A DNA stretch of 7,768 bases from an uncultured Clostridia bacterium (GCA_947176445.1 CAMWQK010000033.1:1-7768); one strand, 5' to 3'; shown: positions 1 through 6,854, numbered from the stretch's first letter. Made by a program: numbers and translations. The notes: generated by a model not told the origin, from the sequence alone.

Positions 1-1128
1 TGCCTCCCCTTCCTTCATGCCGCGCGCGGTAACCGCGGGCGTGCCGATGCGCACGCCGCTCGTGATAAACGGCGACGTCGTTTCAAACGGAATGGTGTTC
101 TTGTTGACGGTGATATGCGCCTTGTCGAGCAGTGCTTCGAGTTCCTTGCCCGTCATGTTCTCACTGCGGAGATCGACGAGCATCAAGTGATTGTCCGTCC
201 CGCCCGAGACGAGCCGCACGCCGTTTTCCGTGAACTGCTTTGCCATTGCCGCAGCGTTCTTGACGATCTGCGTCTGATACGCCTTAAATTCGGGCGTGAG
301 CGCCTCGCCGAAGGCAACCGCCTTCGCCGCGATGACGTGCATCAACGGTCCGCCCTGCGTGCCGGGGAAGATTGCCTTGTCGATCGCCTTCGCGTACTGT
401 TCCTTGCACATGATGACGCCGCCGCGCGGTCCGCGGAGAGTCTTGTGCGTGGTCGTGGTCACGAAGTCCGCATACGGCACGGGGGACGGGTGCAAGCCCG
501 CCGCCACAAGTCCCGCAATGTGCGCGATATCCACCATCATGAGCGCGCCGACCTTGTCGCAGATCTCGCGAATGCGCTTAAAGTCGATGACGCGGGGATA
601 TGCGCTCGCGCCCGAGACGATGAGCTTGGGTCTGCATCCGAGCGCGATCTTCTCCATCTCGTCGTAGTCGATGGTCTCCGTCTCCTTGGAGACCCCGTAA
701 GGGACGATATTGAAGTACACGCCCGAGACGTTGACGGGAGAGCCGTGCGTTAAGTGTCCGCCGTGAGAAAGGTTCATACCCATGATGGTATCGCCGGGCT
801 TCAACATTGCAAAGTACACGGCAAAGTTTGCCTGCGCGCCGCTGTGCGGCTGTACGTTGCAGTGATCGCACCCGAAGATCTTTTTAAGGCGCGTTCTTGC
901 AAGCTCCTCGGCGACGTCTACAAACTCGCAGCCGCCGTAGTAGCGCTTGCCGGGATACCCCTCCGCATACTTGTTGGTGAGGTGGCTCCCCATCGCCGCC
1001 ATGACTGCGGGGGATACGATATTTTCGCTCGCGATGAGTTCGAGATTGCCCCTCTGGCGGGCAAGTTCCTTATTCATTGCGTCGTAGAGCTCGGGATCGG
1101 CTTTCTTGATCGTGCTTAAATCAATCAT
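1..1128 (-). CDS. glyA: Serine hydroxymethyltransferase, C-terminus cut by window edge
   Basis: PLP enzyme of the cytoplasm that interconverts serine plus tetrahydrofolate with glycine plus 5,10-methylene-THF, the main source of one-carbon units. The reverse-strand frame is open from ATG at 1128 to the window edge and gives 376 residues. The family is usually about 410-420 aa, so roughly the last 40 are missing. It begins [18 protein letters not shown] and contains the family blocks [50 protein letters not shown] and the PLP-lysine motif [14 protein letters not shown]. The Schiff-base lysine falls at residue 229, the same number as in E. coli GlyA. The start is fixed by an AAAGGAGATAT ribosome site just upstream. 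It is transcribed away from the B12 operon, with its own promoter at 1161-1189. Nothing looks damaged. The identification is secure. Confidence 0.97.
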   Translation of the reverse strand, partial: MIDLSTIKKADPELYDAMNKELARQRGNLELIASENIVSPAVMAAMGSHLTNKYAEGYPGKRYYGGCEFVDVAEELARTRLKKIFGCDHCNVQPHSGAQANFAVYFAMLKPGDTIMGMNLSHGGHLTHGSPVNVSGVYFNIVPYGVSKETETIDYDEMEKIALGCRPKLIVSGASAYPRVIDFKRIREICDKVGALMMVDIAHIAGLVAAGLHPSPVPYADFVTTTTHKTLRGPRGGVIMCKEQYAKAIDKAIFPGTQGGPLMHVIAAKAVAFGEALTPEFKAYQTQIVKNAAAMAKQFTENGVRLVSGGTDNHLMLVDLRSENMTGKELEALLDKAHITVNKNTIPFETTSPFITSGVRIGTPAVTARGMKEGEA

Positions 1129-1160
1129 AGATATCTCCTTTCGGAATTTTATTTATTATG

Positions 1161-1189
1161 ATTATACCACAGTTATGTGTAAATCGCAA
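1161..1189 (-). promoter_or_regulatory. Sigma-A-type promoter for glyA (extended -10)
   Basis: On the minus strand a perfect -10 TATAAT (1161-1166) is preceded by TGG, giving an extended -10 (TGnTATAAT). A -35-like TTGCGA (1184-1189) lies 17 nt upstream. The predicted start of transcription, near 1154, leaves a leader of about 25 nt carrying the glyA ribosome site. No riboswitch is visible in that short leader. Confidence 0.7.
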
Positions 1190-1241
1190 GAAAATGCTAA
1201 AAAAACGCATGAAAAAACAGGGTATTTTTTTCGCAAAATAC

Positions 1242-1270
1242 TTGACTTCGAAATCGAATAAAGGTATACT
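1242..1270 (+). promoter_or_regulatory. Sigma-A-type promoter of the B12-riboswitch operon
   Basis: TTGACT (1242-1247), a 17-nt spacer, then TATACT (1265-1270). This is a near-consensus promoter at ideal spacing, placed about 58 nt before P1 of the cobalamin riboswitch. The transcript should begin around 1277. A second TATAAT at 1305-1310 has only a weak -35 match (TTTCGT) at 17 nt and is less likely to be used. Confidence 0.8.
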
Positions 1271-1321
1271 TCGAGTATGATTTTCGTAGCGTACGGACGA
1301 AAGTTATAATCTTTAATTTAA

Positions 1322-1445
1322 TAACCACAGGTTGCACGGCGAAAGTATGTGCATTAAACGGGGAATCCGCGTGAAATTCCGGAGCTGTACCGCAACGGTA
1401 AGCCCTCTTTGAAGGGATAAGTCCGAATGCCAGACCTGCGAGGAT
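1322..1445 (+). ncRNA. Cobalamin (B12) riboswitch aptamer
   Basis: The leader has the conserved blocks of the cobalamin riboswitch in the right order: GGGAATCCGCGTGAAATTCC (1361-1380), then GGAGCTGTACCGCAACGGTAA (1381-1401, the core/B12-box region), then AAGTCCGAATGCCAGACCTG (1419-1438). A closing P1 helix can form between CAGGT (1328-1332) and ACCTG (1434-1438). The AAGTCCGAATGCCAG segment is a hallmark of the class. It should bind a corrinoid, probably adenosylcobalamin, and lower expression of the downstream genes when B12 is plentiful. The control step appears to be transcription termination at 1482-1514. The aptamer class is confident; which corrinoid it prefers cannot be read from the sequence. 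Confidence 0.95.
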
Positions 1446-1451
1446 TAGAGT

Positions 1452-1491
1452 CGTTTGGTTCGAGTTAAGCCAAACGTGCGTGAGCACGTTT
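1452..1491 (+). promoter_or_regulatory. Alternative hairpins of the B12 riboswitch expression platform
   Basis: Two overlapping hairpins lie between aptamer and terminator. Hairpin 1 pairs CGTTTGG (1452-1458) with CCAAACG (1470-1476). Hairpin 2 pairs AAACGTGC (1472-1479) with GCACGTTT (1484-1491) around a GTGA (GNRA-type) tetraloop. Hairpin 2 shares bases with both hairpin 1 and the terminator stem (1482-1506), so the elements compete. The simplest reading is that hairpin 2 is the antiterminator, and hairpin 1, favoured when ligand is bound, breaks it and frees the terminator. The pairing potential is direct; the assignment of states is inferred. Confidence 0.65.
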
Positions 1492-1514
1492 GTTATTAAC
1501 GTGCTCAATTTTTT
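1482..1514 (+). terminator. Conditional intrinsic terminator of the B12 riboswitch
   Basis: A perfect 9-bp stem GAGCACGTT (1482-1490) / AACGTGCTC (1498-1506) has a 7-nt loop and is followed by AA and six T residues (1509-1514). It sits just before the ribosome site (AAAGGA, 1520-1525) of the first operon gene, where a riboswitch attenuator is expected. Confidence 0.88.
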
Positions 1515-1536
1515 AAGTTAAAGGAAAAAGTACAAA

Positions 1537-3705
1537 ATGAAAAGGAAAACGGTTACCGCAGGTTTTGCGGTGATAATTGCCACCCTCACGGGGGTGGGAG
1601 CTGTTGGCTGTAACGACTCCGAAGCGCCGCATACGCATGTATACGGGGAGTACGTTCAAGAAATCGCGCCGACCTGTACGGCAGAGGGCGTAAAAGGACA
1701 TTTTACCTGCAAAGATGGCGACTCCTTCGTCGACATCGAAAAAAACGAAATCGAAGACATCAGAATCCCCGCTTTGGGGCACGACTATTCGTTCGTCGAT
1801 CAGGTAAACGCAACAACGCTTGCATCGGGCGTGAAAGCGCACTTCGAGTGCACAAAGTGCAACCTGTTCTTTGATGAGAACAAACAGGAAGTAACGCAGG
1901 GCAGTCTCGTCATTCCGCCGATCACGCCGCACACGCACGTGTACGGAGAATACGTCGAAGAGGTCGCGGCTACCTGCACGGCGGACGGCATGAAGGGACA
2001 CTTTACCTGCACCGAGAACGACTCCTTCGTCGACCTCAACCACAATGAACTTTCAAGTATTCTCATTCCCGCACTCGGTCACGACTACTCATTCGTAGAG
2101 GAAATTGCCGCAACCGAGCTTGCGACGGGCGTAAAGGCACACTACACCTGCACCCGCTGTCCCCTTCTCTTCGATACAGACAAGGCGGAGACGACGGAGG
2201 AAGCGCTCGTTCTTGCTCAGCTGGAACATCGGCATTCCTTTACGGACGGCAAGTGCGCCTGTGGCGAATACGAGGACTCGGCGGCGGGCGAGAATGCAAA
2301 GTACATCGACGGGCTCGAAGGCGCGGTTATGAAGTACATATCGTCCGCTTCCTTCAAGGGCAACCTCGTCTCCTCCACGACGAGCGCAAGAGTTCCGCTC
2401 ATGTATCTGAAATATGTAAGCGGCTCCCTCTTCTCCGCCGCTCAGATGGAGCAGATCACGGGATATCTCGATATGATCCACACCCTGCAAGACGATAACG
2501 GCTATATTCAGGACGTTTTGTGGGACGAATCCGCGGCACAGACGCAGGGCTGGAACTCGATCATCGACTACTGCTTCTCCTGGTCGGAGATGTACAGTCA
2601 ATATCTGCAATATGCCCATGCAAACGATCTCACGGATAAATATGCGAGCGACAAGACGTCCGTACTCCACTACGTGAAGTCGCTCAACTACTGGTGGCAA
2701 AATCCCATTCCCGAAAAGCACTTCCGCCTGATGGGCACAGATCAACCCAACGTCACTATTCAGGGCTGGGTGACAAAAACCATCAACTTCACGAACGGTC
2801 CGATCAGAAGACTGGCGCGCGGTCTTGCCGGAGAGGGAGGAAGCGGCGGCGTATCCACCTGGCTTCCGAACTTACGCGACGGTATTTTAAGCCTCGACGA
2901 GTTCTTCCCCGAAAAGCACGACCTCGGCATGGCGTGGTGCGATCGGGTGGAACGGGAAGCGTCCAACTGGGATGAAGAGGCAAACGGTCCGATTGCGCAA
3001 AAGGTCAACTGGAACTGGACGTATAACCCCATCGTCGACGACTGGTACAACGCGTTCTACGAGATATACTGCCCCACCGTTTCTGGCGCGTTCTGCTTCG
3101 GCGGATACGATCTTGCCCTGCTTACGGCTTATAACCTCGGCGCAGATATCGACGAATACGCTTCCTACCCCAAGGCACATGCGCTCAGTTGGTACGAAAA
3201 GGACGAGGACGGCAACTATAAGAACGATTCCTCCACCCCCAACTGGATCGGCTTTACCGGTCGTCCGCTCGTTGCAACCGTTCTGCACGGCGAAGAGGGC
3301 TTTGACGTCGATTATGAGAAGAGCGTGCAATATTACTTCCCCGATCACGATACGGGCATGAGCGCGGTAAAACCCGAGGAGCGAGTGACCCTCGACCGTC
3401 TTGCAACGGACGAAAGCCTCATGAACATCGAGATGACGGGCGGCTCGAGCGCGTCGCCGCAGTGCATGCTCCTCACCGCAATGGCAATGGGCATCGACCT
3501 CGAACACTACGTATCGACCACAGGCGTGGAGGCGAACCTCATCGAATTCTGGCTGAAATCGCTCATCAAGGACGGCGACGGAAACTACACCGTTTCCACC
3601 ATTGACGATGCGGCGATGATGATCGCATACATCTGCCAGTTGAAGGGAATTGACGCGCCCTCCCCGATGGGACTTTGGAACGAAACCTTGGGAGTGATCG
3701 GATAA
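1537..3705 (+). CDS. B12-regulated lipoprotein: two His/Cys repeats plus toroid-like domain
   Basis: A 722-aa predicted surface lipoprotein, first gene after the cobalamin riboswitch. Residues 1-25 form a lipoprotein signal (MKRK, hydrophobic core, AVGC; lipidated Cys25). Residues 32-230 are two 100-residue repeats with HTHVYGEYV, PALGHDYSFV and CTKC/CTRC motifs. A short HSFTDGKCACGEYE element follows (233-246). From about 255 to 720 the protein is helix-rich and has segments resembling terpene-cyclase/transcobalamin-type alpha/alpha-toroid repeats: SPQCMLLTAMAMGIDLEHYV (640-659), then NLIEFWLKSLIKDGDGNYTV, then DDAAMMIAYI; earlier YDLALLTAYNLGADIDEY (524-541). I infer corrinoid capture outside the membrane, as the counterpart of the barrel domain of intrinsic factor. 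This rests on the riboswitch, the neighbours and the repeat pattern, not on a recognised full-length family. It could instead be a helical-toroid carbohydrate-active or adhesin-like protein. The stop overlaps the next start by one base (TAATG). Confidence 0.8.
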   Translation: MKRKTVTAGFAVIIATLTGVGAVGCNDSEAPHTHVYGEYVQEIAPTCTAEGVKGHFTCKDGDSFVDIEKNEIEDIRIPALGHDYSFVDQVNATTLASGVKAHFECTKCNLFFDENKQEVTQGSLVIPPITPHTHVYGEYVEEVAATCTADGMKGHFTCTENDSFVDLNHNELSSILIPALGHDYSFVEEIAATELATGVKAHYTCTRCPLLFDTDKAETTEEALVLAQLEHRHSFTDGKCACGEYEDSAAGENAKYIDGLEGAVMKYISSASFKGNLVSSTTSARVPLMYLKYVSGSLFSAAQMEQITGYLDMIHTLQDDNGYIQDVLWDESAAQTQGWNSIIDYCFSWSEMYSQYLQYAHANDLTDKYASDKTSVLHYVKSLNYWWQNPIPEKHFRLMGTDQPNVTIQGWVTKTINFTNGPIRRLARGLAGEGGSGGVSTWLPNLRDGILSLDEFFPEKHDLGMAWCDRVEREASNWDEEANGPIAQKVNWNWTYNPIVDDWYNAFYEIYCPTVSGAFCFGGYDLALLTAYNLGADIDEYASYPKAHALSWYEKDEDGNYKNDSSTPNWIGFTGRPLVATVLHGEEGFDVDYEKSVQYYFPDHDTGMSAVKPEERVTLDRLATDESLMNIEMTGGSSASPQCMLLTAMAMGIDLEHYVSTTGVEANLIEFWLKSLIKDGDGNYTVSTIDDAAMMIAYICQLKGIDAPSPMGLWNETLGVIG
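1630..2229 (+). repeat. Two in-frame 300-bp (100-residue) tandem coding repeats
   Basis: Copy 1 (1630-1929, residues 32-131) and copy 2 (1930-2229, residues 132-231) align without gaps at the protein level. HTHVYGEYV recurs at 32 and 132, TCTA at 46 and 146, KGHFTC at 53 and 153, DSFVD at 62 and 162, PALGHDYSFV at 78 and 178, and CTKC/CTRC at 105 and 205. The DNA copies have diverged at many third positions, so the duplication is old and kept by selection on protein. Each 100-residue unit seems to be two related half-units, of which only the second keeps a CxxC pair. Confidence 0.92.
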
Positions 3706-4217
3706 TGAAAAAAGTTTGGTCGCTCCTCTTCACAACGGTATGTCTCTTCACGGCGTGTGGCTGTGCGGGCGACCTCACTTCGGACGATCCGCACTATCAC
3801 GAGACGCCGGACGCTGACGAAAAATATTACACCTTTCTCTTGGAACTTCGGGAACCTTCGACCGAGACGGTAGCGGAAGAGGGAGATATTTACCCCCATT
3901 CGACGCTCGACGGCGCACTCATTTACAGTTGGGAAATCCCCATGTACGGCAACACGGTGTACGAATCGGTCACGGAATATTTCAAAGACCGCACGGACAG
4001 TATCACCTTCCGCCTCTCTCAGCAAAAGTTCTATATGTTCCACGATTGCACGCTGCCCGACGGCACGCAATACAACCTCGAAACGGTATACATCGCGGCA
4101 GACGGAGAATATGCCATGACCGCGAACTACCAACCGATTTTGGGCGAGGACGGTGTTGCGGGCACGGAGGACGATCTGAAAGTGCTCACCCTCGTCTATC
4201 GGGGTTGGCTATATTAA
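3705..4217 (+). CDS. Small lipoprotein with DUF4430 / transcobalamin beta-like domain
   Basis: A 170-aa predicted lipoprotein. The start at 3705 is chosen because the ATG overlaps the upstream stop (TAATG), a GGGAG lies about 10 nt before it, and it opens a good lipoprotein signal (MKKVWSLLFTTVCLFTACGC; lipid Cys18 or Cys20). An upstream in-frame ATG at 3675 would put ten polar residues before the signal and is unlikely. After an acidic linker with HYH (30-32), residues 40-170 resemble DUF4430, the transcobalamin-like C-terminal beta domain: EIPMYGNTVYESVTEYF (77-93) matches the family's G-x-TV-x-(D/E)-x-(L/V) turn and helix, and DDLKVLTLVYRGW (156-168) matches its final strand. In human B12 carriers this domain caps the corrinoid against the barrel domain. 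I infer that it pairs with the preceding lipoprotein. Family match moderate; function inferred. Confidence 0.8.
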   Translation: MKKVWSLLFTTVCLFTACGCAGDLTSDDPHYHETPDADEKYYTFLLELREPSTETVAEEGDIYPHSTLDGALIYSWEIPMYGNTVYESVTEYFKDRTDSITFRLSQQKFYMFHDCTLPDGTQYNLETVYIAADGEYAMTANYQPILGEDGVAGTEDDLKVLTLVYRGWLY

Positions 4218-4235
4218 CAAATAAGGAGAACAGCT

Positions 4236-4823
4236 ATGAATCAAATGTCTTTGACAAAATCCGAGCGTCTTGCGCGCACGCAGGGTGCAAAGGGCTGGGG
4301 CGCAGTGCTTGCTCTGTTTGCGGCAATGTGCATCGATCAGTTTGTACTCGATATCCCGTTTGCGAATATCGTGTTCCCCATCCTCGTCATCTGCGCGGCG
4401 AGCATGAGCACGCTCAAAAACCTCGTGCTCATCGCGCTCTATTCCGTCGTGTTCGAGCTCAGCTGCATCGCATGGAATCCGCTCGATCTCGTACACGCGC
4501 ACTGGTGGCTCATGGAGGTTGCGATCGGCTATACGATGCCGTTCATCGTCTATAAGCTGTGCAACCGCAAGCATAAGAATATGAGTATCCTCTCCTATTC
4601 TGCAATCGCTGCGCTCGGCGAACTGCTCTATTTCTGGGTATCCATCGCCGCGACGATTTTGCTCTGGGGCGTCGATCCCGTGGCGTATATTCTGAGCGAT
4701 CTGCCCTACGAGGCGCTCGGCTGCATTGCCACCTTCGCTTGCTCGTTGCCCGTTGCACTTGCCTACAAATTGAAAACGGGCGAGCTCGTGCTCGGCAAAA
4801 AGAAAAATACCGCAACGGTATAA
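4236..4823 (+). CDS. ECF transporter S component-like membrane protein, probable corrinoid substrate subunit
   Basis: A 195-aa integral membrane protein with about six hydrophobic segments (roughly 21-38, 42-57, 60-80, 90-107, 117-143, 150-177), short loops and a lysine-rich C-terminal tail (GKKK). Size and topology fit the S components (EcfS) of energy-coupling-factor vitamin importers, which bind one substrate each and share an EcfA-EcfA'-EcfT module. It follows the second lipoprotein by 18 nt with a strong AAGGAGA site 6 nt before the ATG, and is last in the B12-riboswitch operon, so a corrinoid is the likely substrate. Cobalamin S components are known in Bacillota (the CbrT/CblT type). 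I recognise the general S-component character, not a specific subfamily. No ECF ATPase or T subunit lies in the window. Confidence 0.82.
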   Translation: MNQMSLTKSERLARTQGAKGWGAVLALFAAMCIDQFVLDIPFANIVFPILVICAASMSTLKNLVLIALYSVVFELSCIAWNPLDLVHAHWWLMEVAIGYTMPFIVYKLCNRKHKNMSILSYSAIAALGELLYFWVSIAATILLWGVDPVAYILSDLPYEALGCIATFACSLPVALAYKLKTGELVLGKKKNTATV

Positions 4824-4833
4824 GTTCTACGAA

Positions 4834-4866
4834 AAAAACAGGGCTGAATTTTTCAGCCCTGTTTTT
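4834..4866. terminator. Bidirectional terminator between convergent operons
   Basis: CAGGGCTGAA (4839-4848) and TTCAGCCCTG (4852-4861) pair perfectly around a TTT loop. An A-run on the left (4832-4838) and T-run on the right (4862-4866) make it a proper intrinsic terminator in both directions. It ends the B12-linked operon (stop at 4823) on the plus strand and the rubredoxin operon (stop at 4879) on the minus strand. Confidence 0.92.
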
Positions 4867-4878
4867 ATGTTACAATCC

Positions 4879-5037
4879 TTAAATTTTTGCGAAGTCGCTC
4901 TTGGTCACGCCGCATAAGGGACAGACAAAATCCTCGGAGACGTGCTCCCACTTCGTTCCCGCCGCAACGCCGTTCATATCGTCGCCTTCCGCTTCGTCAT
5001 AGGTGTAACCGCATACGGTGCATACATACTTTGCCAT
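4879..5037 (-). CDS. Rubredoxin
   Basis: A 52-aa one-iron electron carrier, too short for a typical ORF cut-off. The sequence starts [19 protein letters not shown] and ends in [18 protein letters not shown]. The four Fe ligands are Cys6, Cys9, Cys39 and Cys42, in the two CxxCG knuckles that define the family. Tyr4, Tyr11, Tyr13 and Trp30 supply the usual aromatic packing. A GGAGG site (5043-5047) lies 5 nt before the ATG. It is last in a minus-strand operon, 30 nt after the flavodiiron protein, whose usual electron donor is rubredoxin; the two most likely work as a pair in the cytoplasm. The identification is secure. Confidence 0.97.
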   Translation of the reverse strand: MAKYVCTVCGYTYDEAEGDDMNGVAAGTKWEHVSEDFVCPLCGVTKSDFAKI

Positions 5038-5067
5038 ATTTGCCTCCGTACACAGTATTGCCCAAAA

Positions 5068-6267
5068 CTAATGAGAAAATTCCTTTGCGATGGCTTCCGC
5101 GAGCGCATTTATTTTTTCGACCGTCTCCGCCTTGACGGATGCGAGCATGCTCACCGTCTCGCCCACTTTCTGCATGTTTTTGAGTGCGGAGAGCTCCGCC
5201 TCCATGAGCTTGCCCGACTGCGGCGCCCACGAGCCGCTCTCGATGAGAGAATACTTGCGGTTTTGGAAGTTGTGCGCTTTCAGATCGGCAATCAGCCGCT
5301 CCACGTTCACGAAGATCCCCGCGTTATACGTTGCCGCCGCAAACACGACGTGCGAATAACGGAACGCCTCCGCAAGCAGATAGGAAATTTCCGTCTTGGA
5401 CGTGTCGTACACTTTGACGGGCACGCCCTTCCCCGCAAGCGCGGTCGCGAGAATTTCCGCGGCGTTTAGCGTATGCCCGTAAACAGAGCCGCAGAAGATG
5501 ACGACGCCCCTCTCCTCGGGCGCATAGCTGCTCCAAAGATCGTACTTTTCAAGGAAGTACCCGAATTCCTCTTTCCAGATCTGACCGTGTAGCGGGCACA
5601 CCGTGCGAATGGGCAAATCCCTTACGCCCTTCAACGCATTCTGCACCTGAACGCCGTATTTGCCGACGATATTGAAGTAATACCGCCGCGCCTCGTCGAG
5701 CATATCCCGCTCGAACTGCTGCCACTTGGCAAAGAGATCTCCCTCGATCGCGCCGAACGAGCCGAACGCGTCAGCTGTAAAGAGCGTGCCCGAATACTCG
5801 TCGAAGCTCATTAAAACTTCCGGCCAGTGCACCATCGGCGCGGCAAAAAATCTGAGCGTGTGCTTGCCCGTGCTCAAAGTATCCCCCGCCTTGACGATGG
5901 TCGCCTGTTTCTCGTCAAAGCCGAAGTAAGCGCTCAGCATGAGCGCCGCCTTTTGCGAAGTGACGACCTTGACGTCCGCAAACTCTCTTATTACCCGCTG
6001 AATGCACGACGAATGATCGGGCTCGACGTGGTGAACGACGAGGTAGTCGAGCTTCCGTCCGCCGAGCGCGGAGACAAGGTTTTCGAAAAACCGCTCCTCT
6101 ACGGCGTGATCGACCGTATCGAAGAGCACCGTCTTTTCGTCCTTCAGAAGATAGGAGTTGTAAGACGCGCCGTTTTTTACGGGATAGACGTTTTCAAACA
6201 GCGCGAGCCGAAAATCGCTCGCGCCGATATAGTATAGATCCTCACTGATAAGAACGGTATTGTTCAT
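5068..6267 (-). CDS. fprA: Flavodiiron protein (A-type flavoprotein, FprA-like), O2/NO reductase
   Basis: A 399-aa cytoplasmic enzyme that reduces O2 to water and/or NO to N2O, protecting anaerobes. The N-terminal metallo-beta-lactamase-like domain (1-250) holds the diiron site with all seven expected ligands: His80-x-Glu82-x-Asp84-His85, His147, Asp166 and His227. The flavodoxin domain (about 253-399) binds FMN; its phosphate loop reads GSVYGHT (260-266) and a second flavin loop is AATYNAG (311-317). No C-terminal rubredoxin or NAD(P)H reductase fusion is present, so this is a class A enzyme that needs a separate donor, supplied by the downstream rubredoxin gene. Only 2 nt separate it from the upstream nucleotidase stop, and its GGAGGGG ribosome site (6279-6285) lies inside that gene, so translation is probably coupled. 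The split between O2 and NO activity cannot be told from sequence. Confidence 0.96.
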   Translation of the reverse strand: MNNTVLISEDLYYIGASDFRLALFENVYPVKNGASYNSYLLKDEKTVLFDTVDHAVEERFFENLVSALGGRKLDYLVVHHVEPDHSSCIQRVIREFADVKVVTSQKAALMLSAYFGFDEKQATIVKAGDTLSTGKHTLRFFAAPMVHWPEVLMSFDEYSGTLFTADAFGSFGAIEGDLFAKWQQFERDMLDEARRYYFNIVGKYGVQVQNALKGVRDLPIRTVCPLHGQIWKEEFGYFLEKYDLWSSYAPEERGVVIFCGSVYGHTLNAAEILATALAGKGVPVKVYDTSKTEISYLLAEAFRYSHVVFAAATYNAGIFVNVERLIADLKAHNFQNRKYSLIESGSWAPQSGKLMEAELSALKNMQKVGETVSMLASVKAETVEKINALAEAIAKEFSH

Positions 6268-6269
6268 GC

Positions 6270-6854
6270 TTAACCAAGCCCCTCCAATTCGTCGAGCGTC
6301 AACGAGAATGCGGGGATAAAGTGCTCGAAGAAGTAGTTTACCGCGCGCATATTCATGCTTTGAAGCGCGTCTCCGATCGTCTTTTCCGCCTGCACAAACT
6401 CATTATTGCCCGAACGCAGCTCTTCCAAACATTTAATGTAGGCAGAGAGCTTGTCCGCCGCCTTCACGAACTTATACTCCGCACTCTTCTTGTCCGCCTG
6501 CAAATAGGGATAGAGCTCCCCCTTCATTTCCTCGGGAAGCGTGTTTGCGATCTTTTCGACGGCGAGCGTTTCGAGCTTTGCATATTCGCCGTGAATGCCC
6601 TGATTGAAGTACTTGACGGGGGTTGGAAGGTCGCCCGTCATCACCTCGCTCGCCTCGTGATAGAGCGCGTAGAACACCGCCTTCTCCGCGTCGATATTCC
6701 CGCCGTACACCCCGTTCTCGATGGCGACGAGCGCGTGCGTGAGCATGGCGACGGAGTGCGAGTGCTCCATGATGTTCTCCTCCCGCACCGAGCGCATGAG
6801 CTGCCAGCGCTTGATATACTTCATTCTGTCCATATAGGCGTAAAACTTATCCAT
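6270..6854 (-). CDS. yfbR: YfbR-like HD-domain 5'-deoxynucleotidase
   Basis: A 194-aa cytoplasmic metal-dependent phosphohydrolase. The E. coli family member YfbR removes phosphate from dNMPs, and the match runs the full length: IKRWQLMRSVREENIMEHS, GGNIDAEKAVFYALYHEASE, TGDLPTPVKYFN, YIKCLEELRSGNNEF and FEHFIPAFSLTLDE all have close YfbR counterparts. Metal ligands are His31, His66 and Asp134. The residue after His66 is Glu67, where E. coli has the HD aspartate. I choose the start at 6854 (MDKFYAYMDR) because it has an AGAGGG site 6 nt upstream and fits the family's N-terminus. The longer in-frame ATG at 6896 lies inside the promoter. First gene of a three-gene operon with flavodiiron protein and rubredoxin. 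Confidence 0.93.
   Translation of the reverse strand: MDKFYAYMDRMKYIKRWQLMRSVREENIMEHSHSVAMLTHALVAIENGVYGGNIDAEKAVFYALYHEASEVMTGDLPTPVKYFNQGIHGEYAKLETLAVEKIANTLPEEMKGELYPYLQADKKSAEYKFVKAADKLSAYIKCLEELRSGNNEFVQAEKTIGDALQSMNMRAVNYFFEHFIPAFSLTLDELEGLG

Noticed and set aside
115..1119. Plus-strand ORFs opposite glyA
   Set aside because: They are arginine-rich shadow frames of a well-conserved minus-strand SHMT gene, with no family resemblance of their own.
1197..1508. 103-aa minus-strand ORF across the leader region
   Set aside because: It lies antisense to the promoter, B12 riboswitch and terminator, and has no ribosome site or recognisable domain; it is a chance frame.
1630..2229. CRISPR or selfish DNA repeat
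   Set aside because: There are only two long units, in frame and diverged at synonymous sites, with no spacers; this is a protein-domain duplication.
2089..3507. Long minus-strand ORFs inside the 722-aa lipoprotein gene
   Set aside because: They are antisense shadows caused by codon bias; the plus-strand frame has the signal peptide, repeats and operon context.
3675..3704. Upstream start at 3675 for the small lipoprotein
   Set aside because: It would add ten residues (MERNLGSDRI) before a proper lipoprotein signal; the TAATG overlap start at 3705 fits better.
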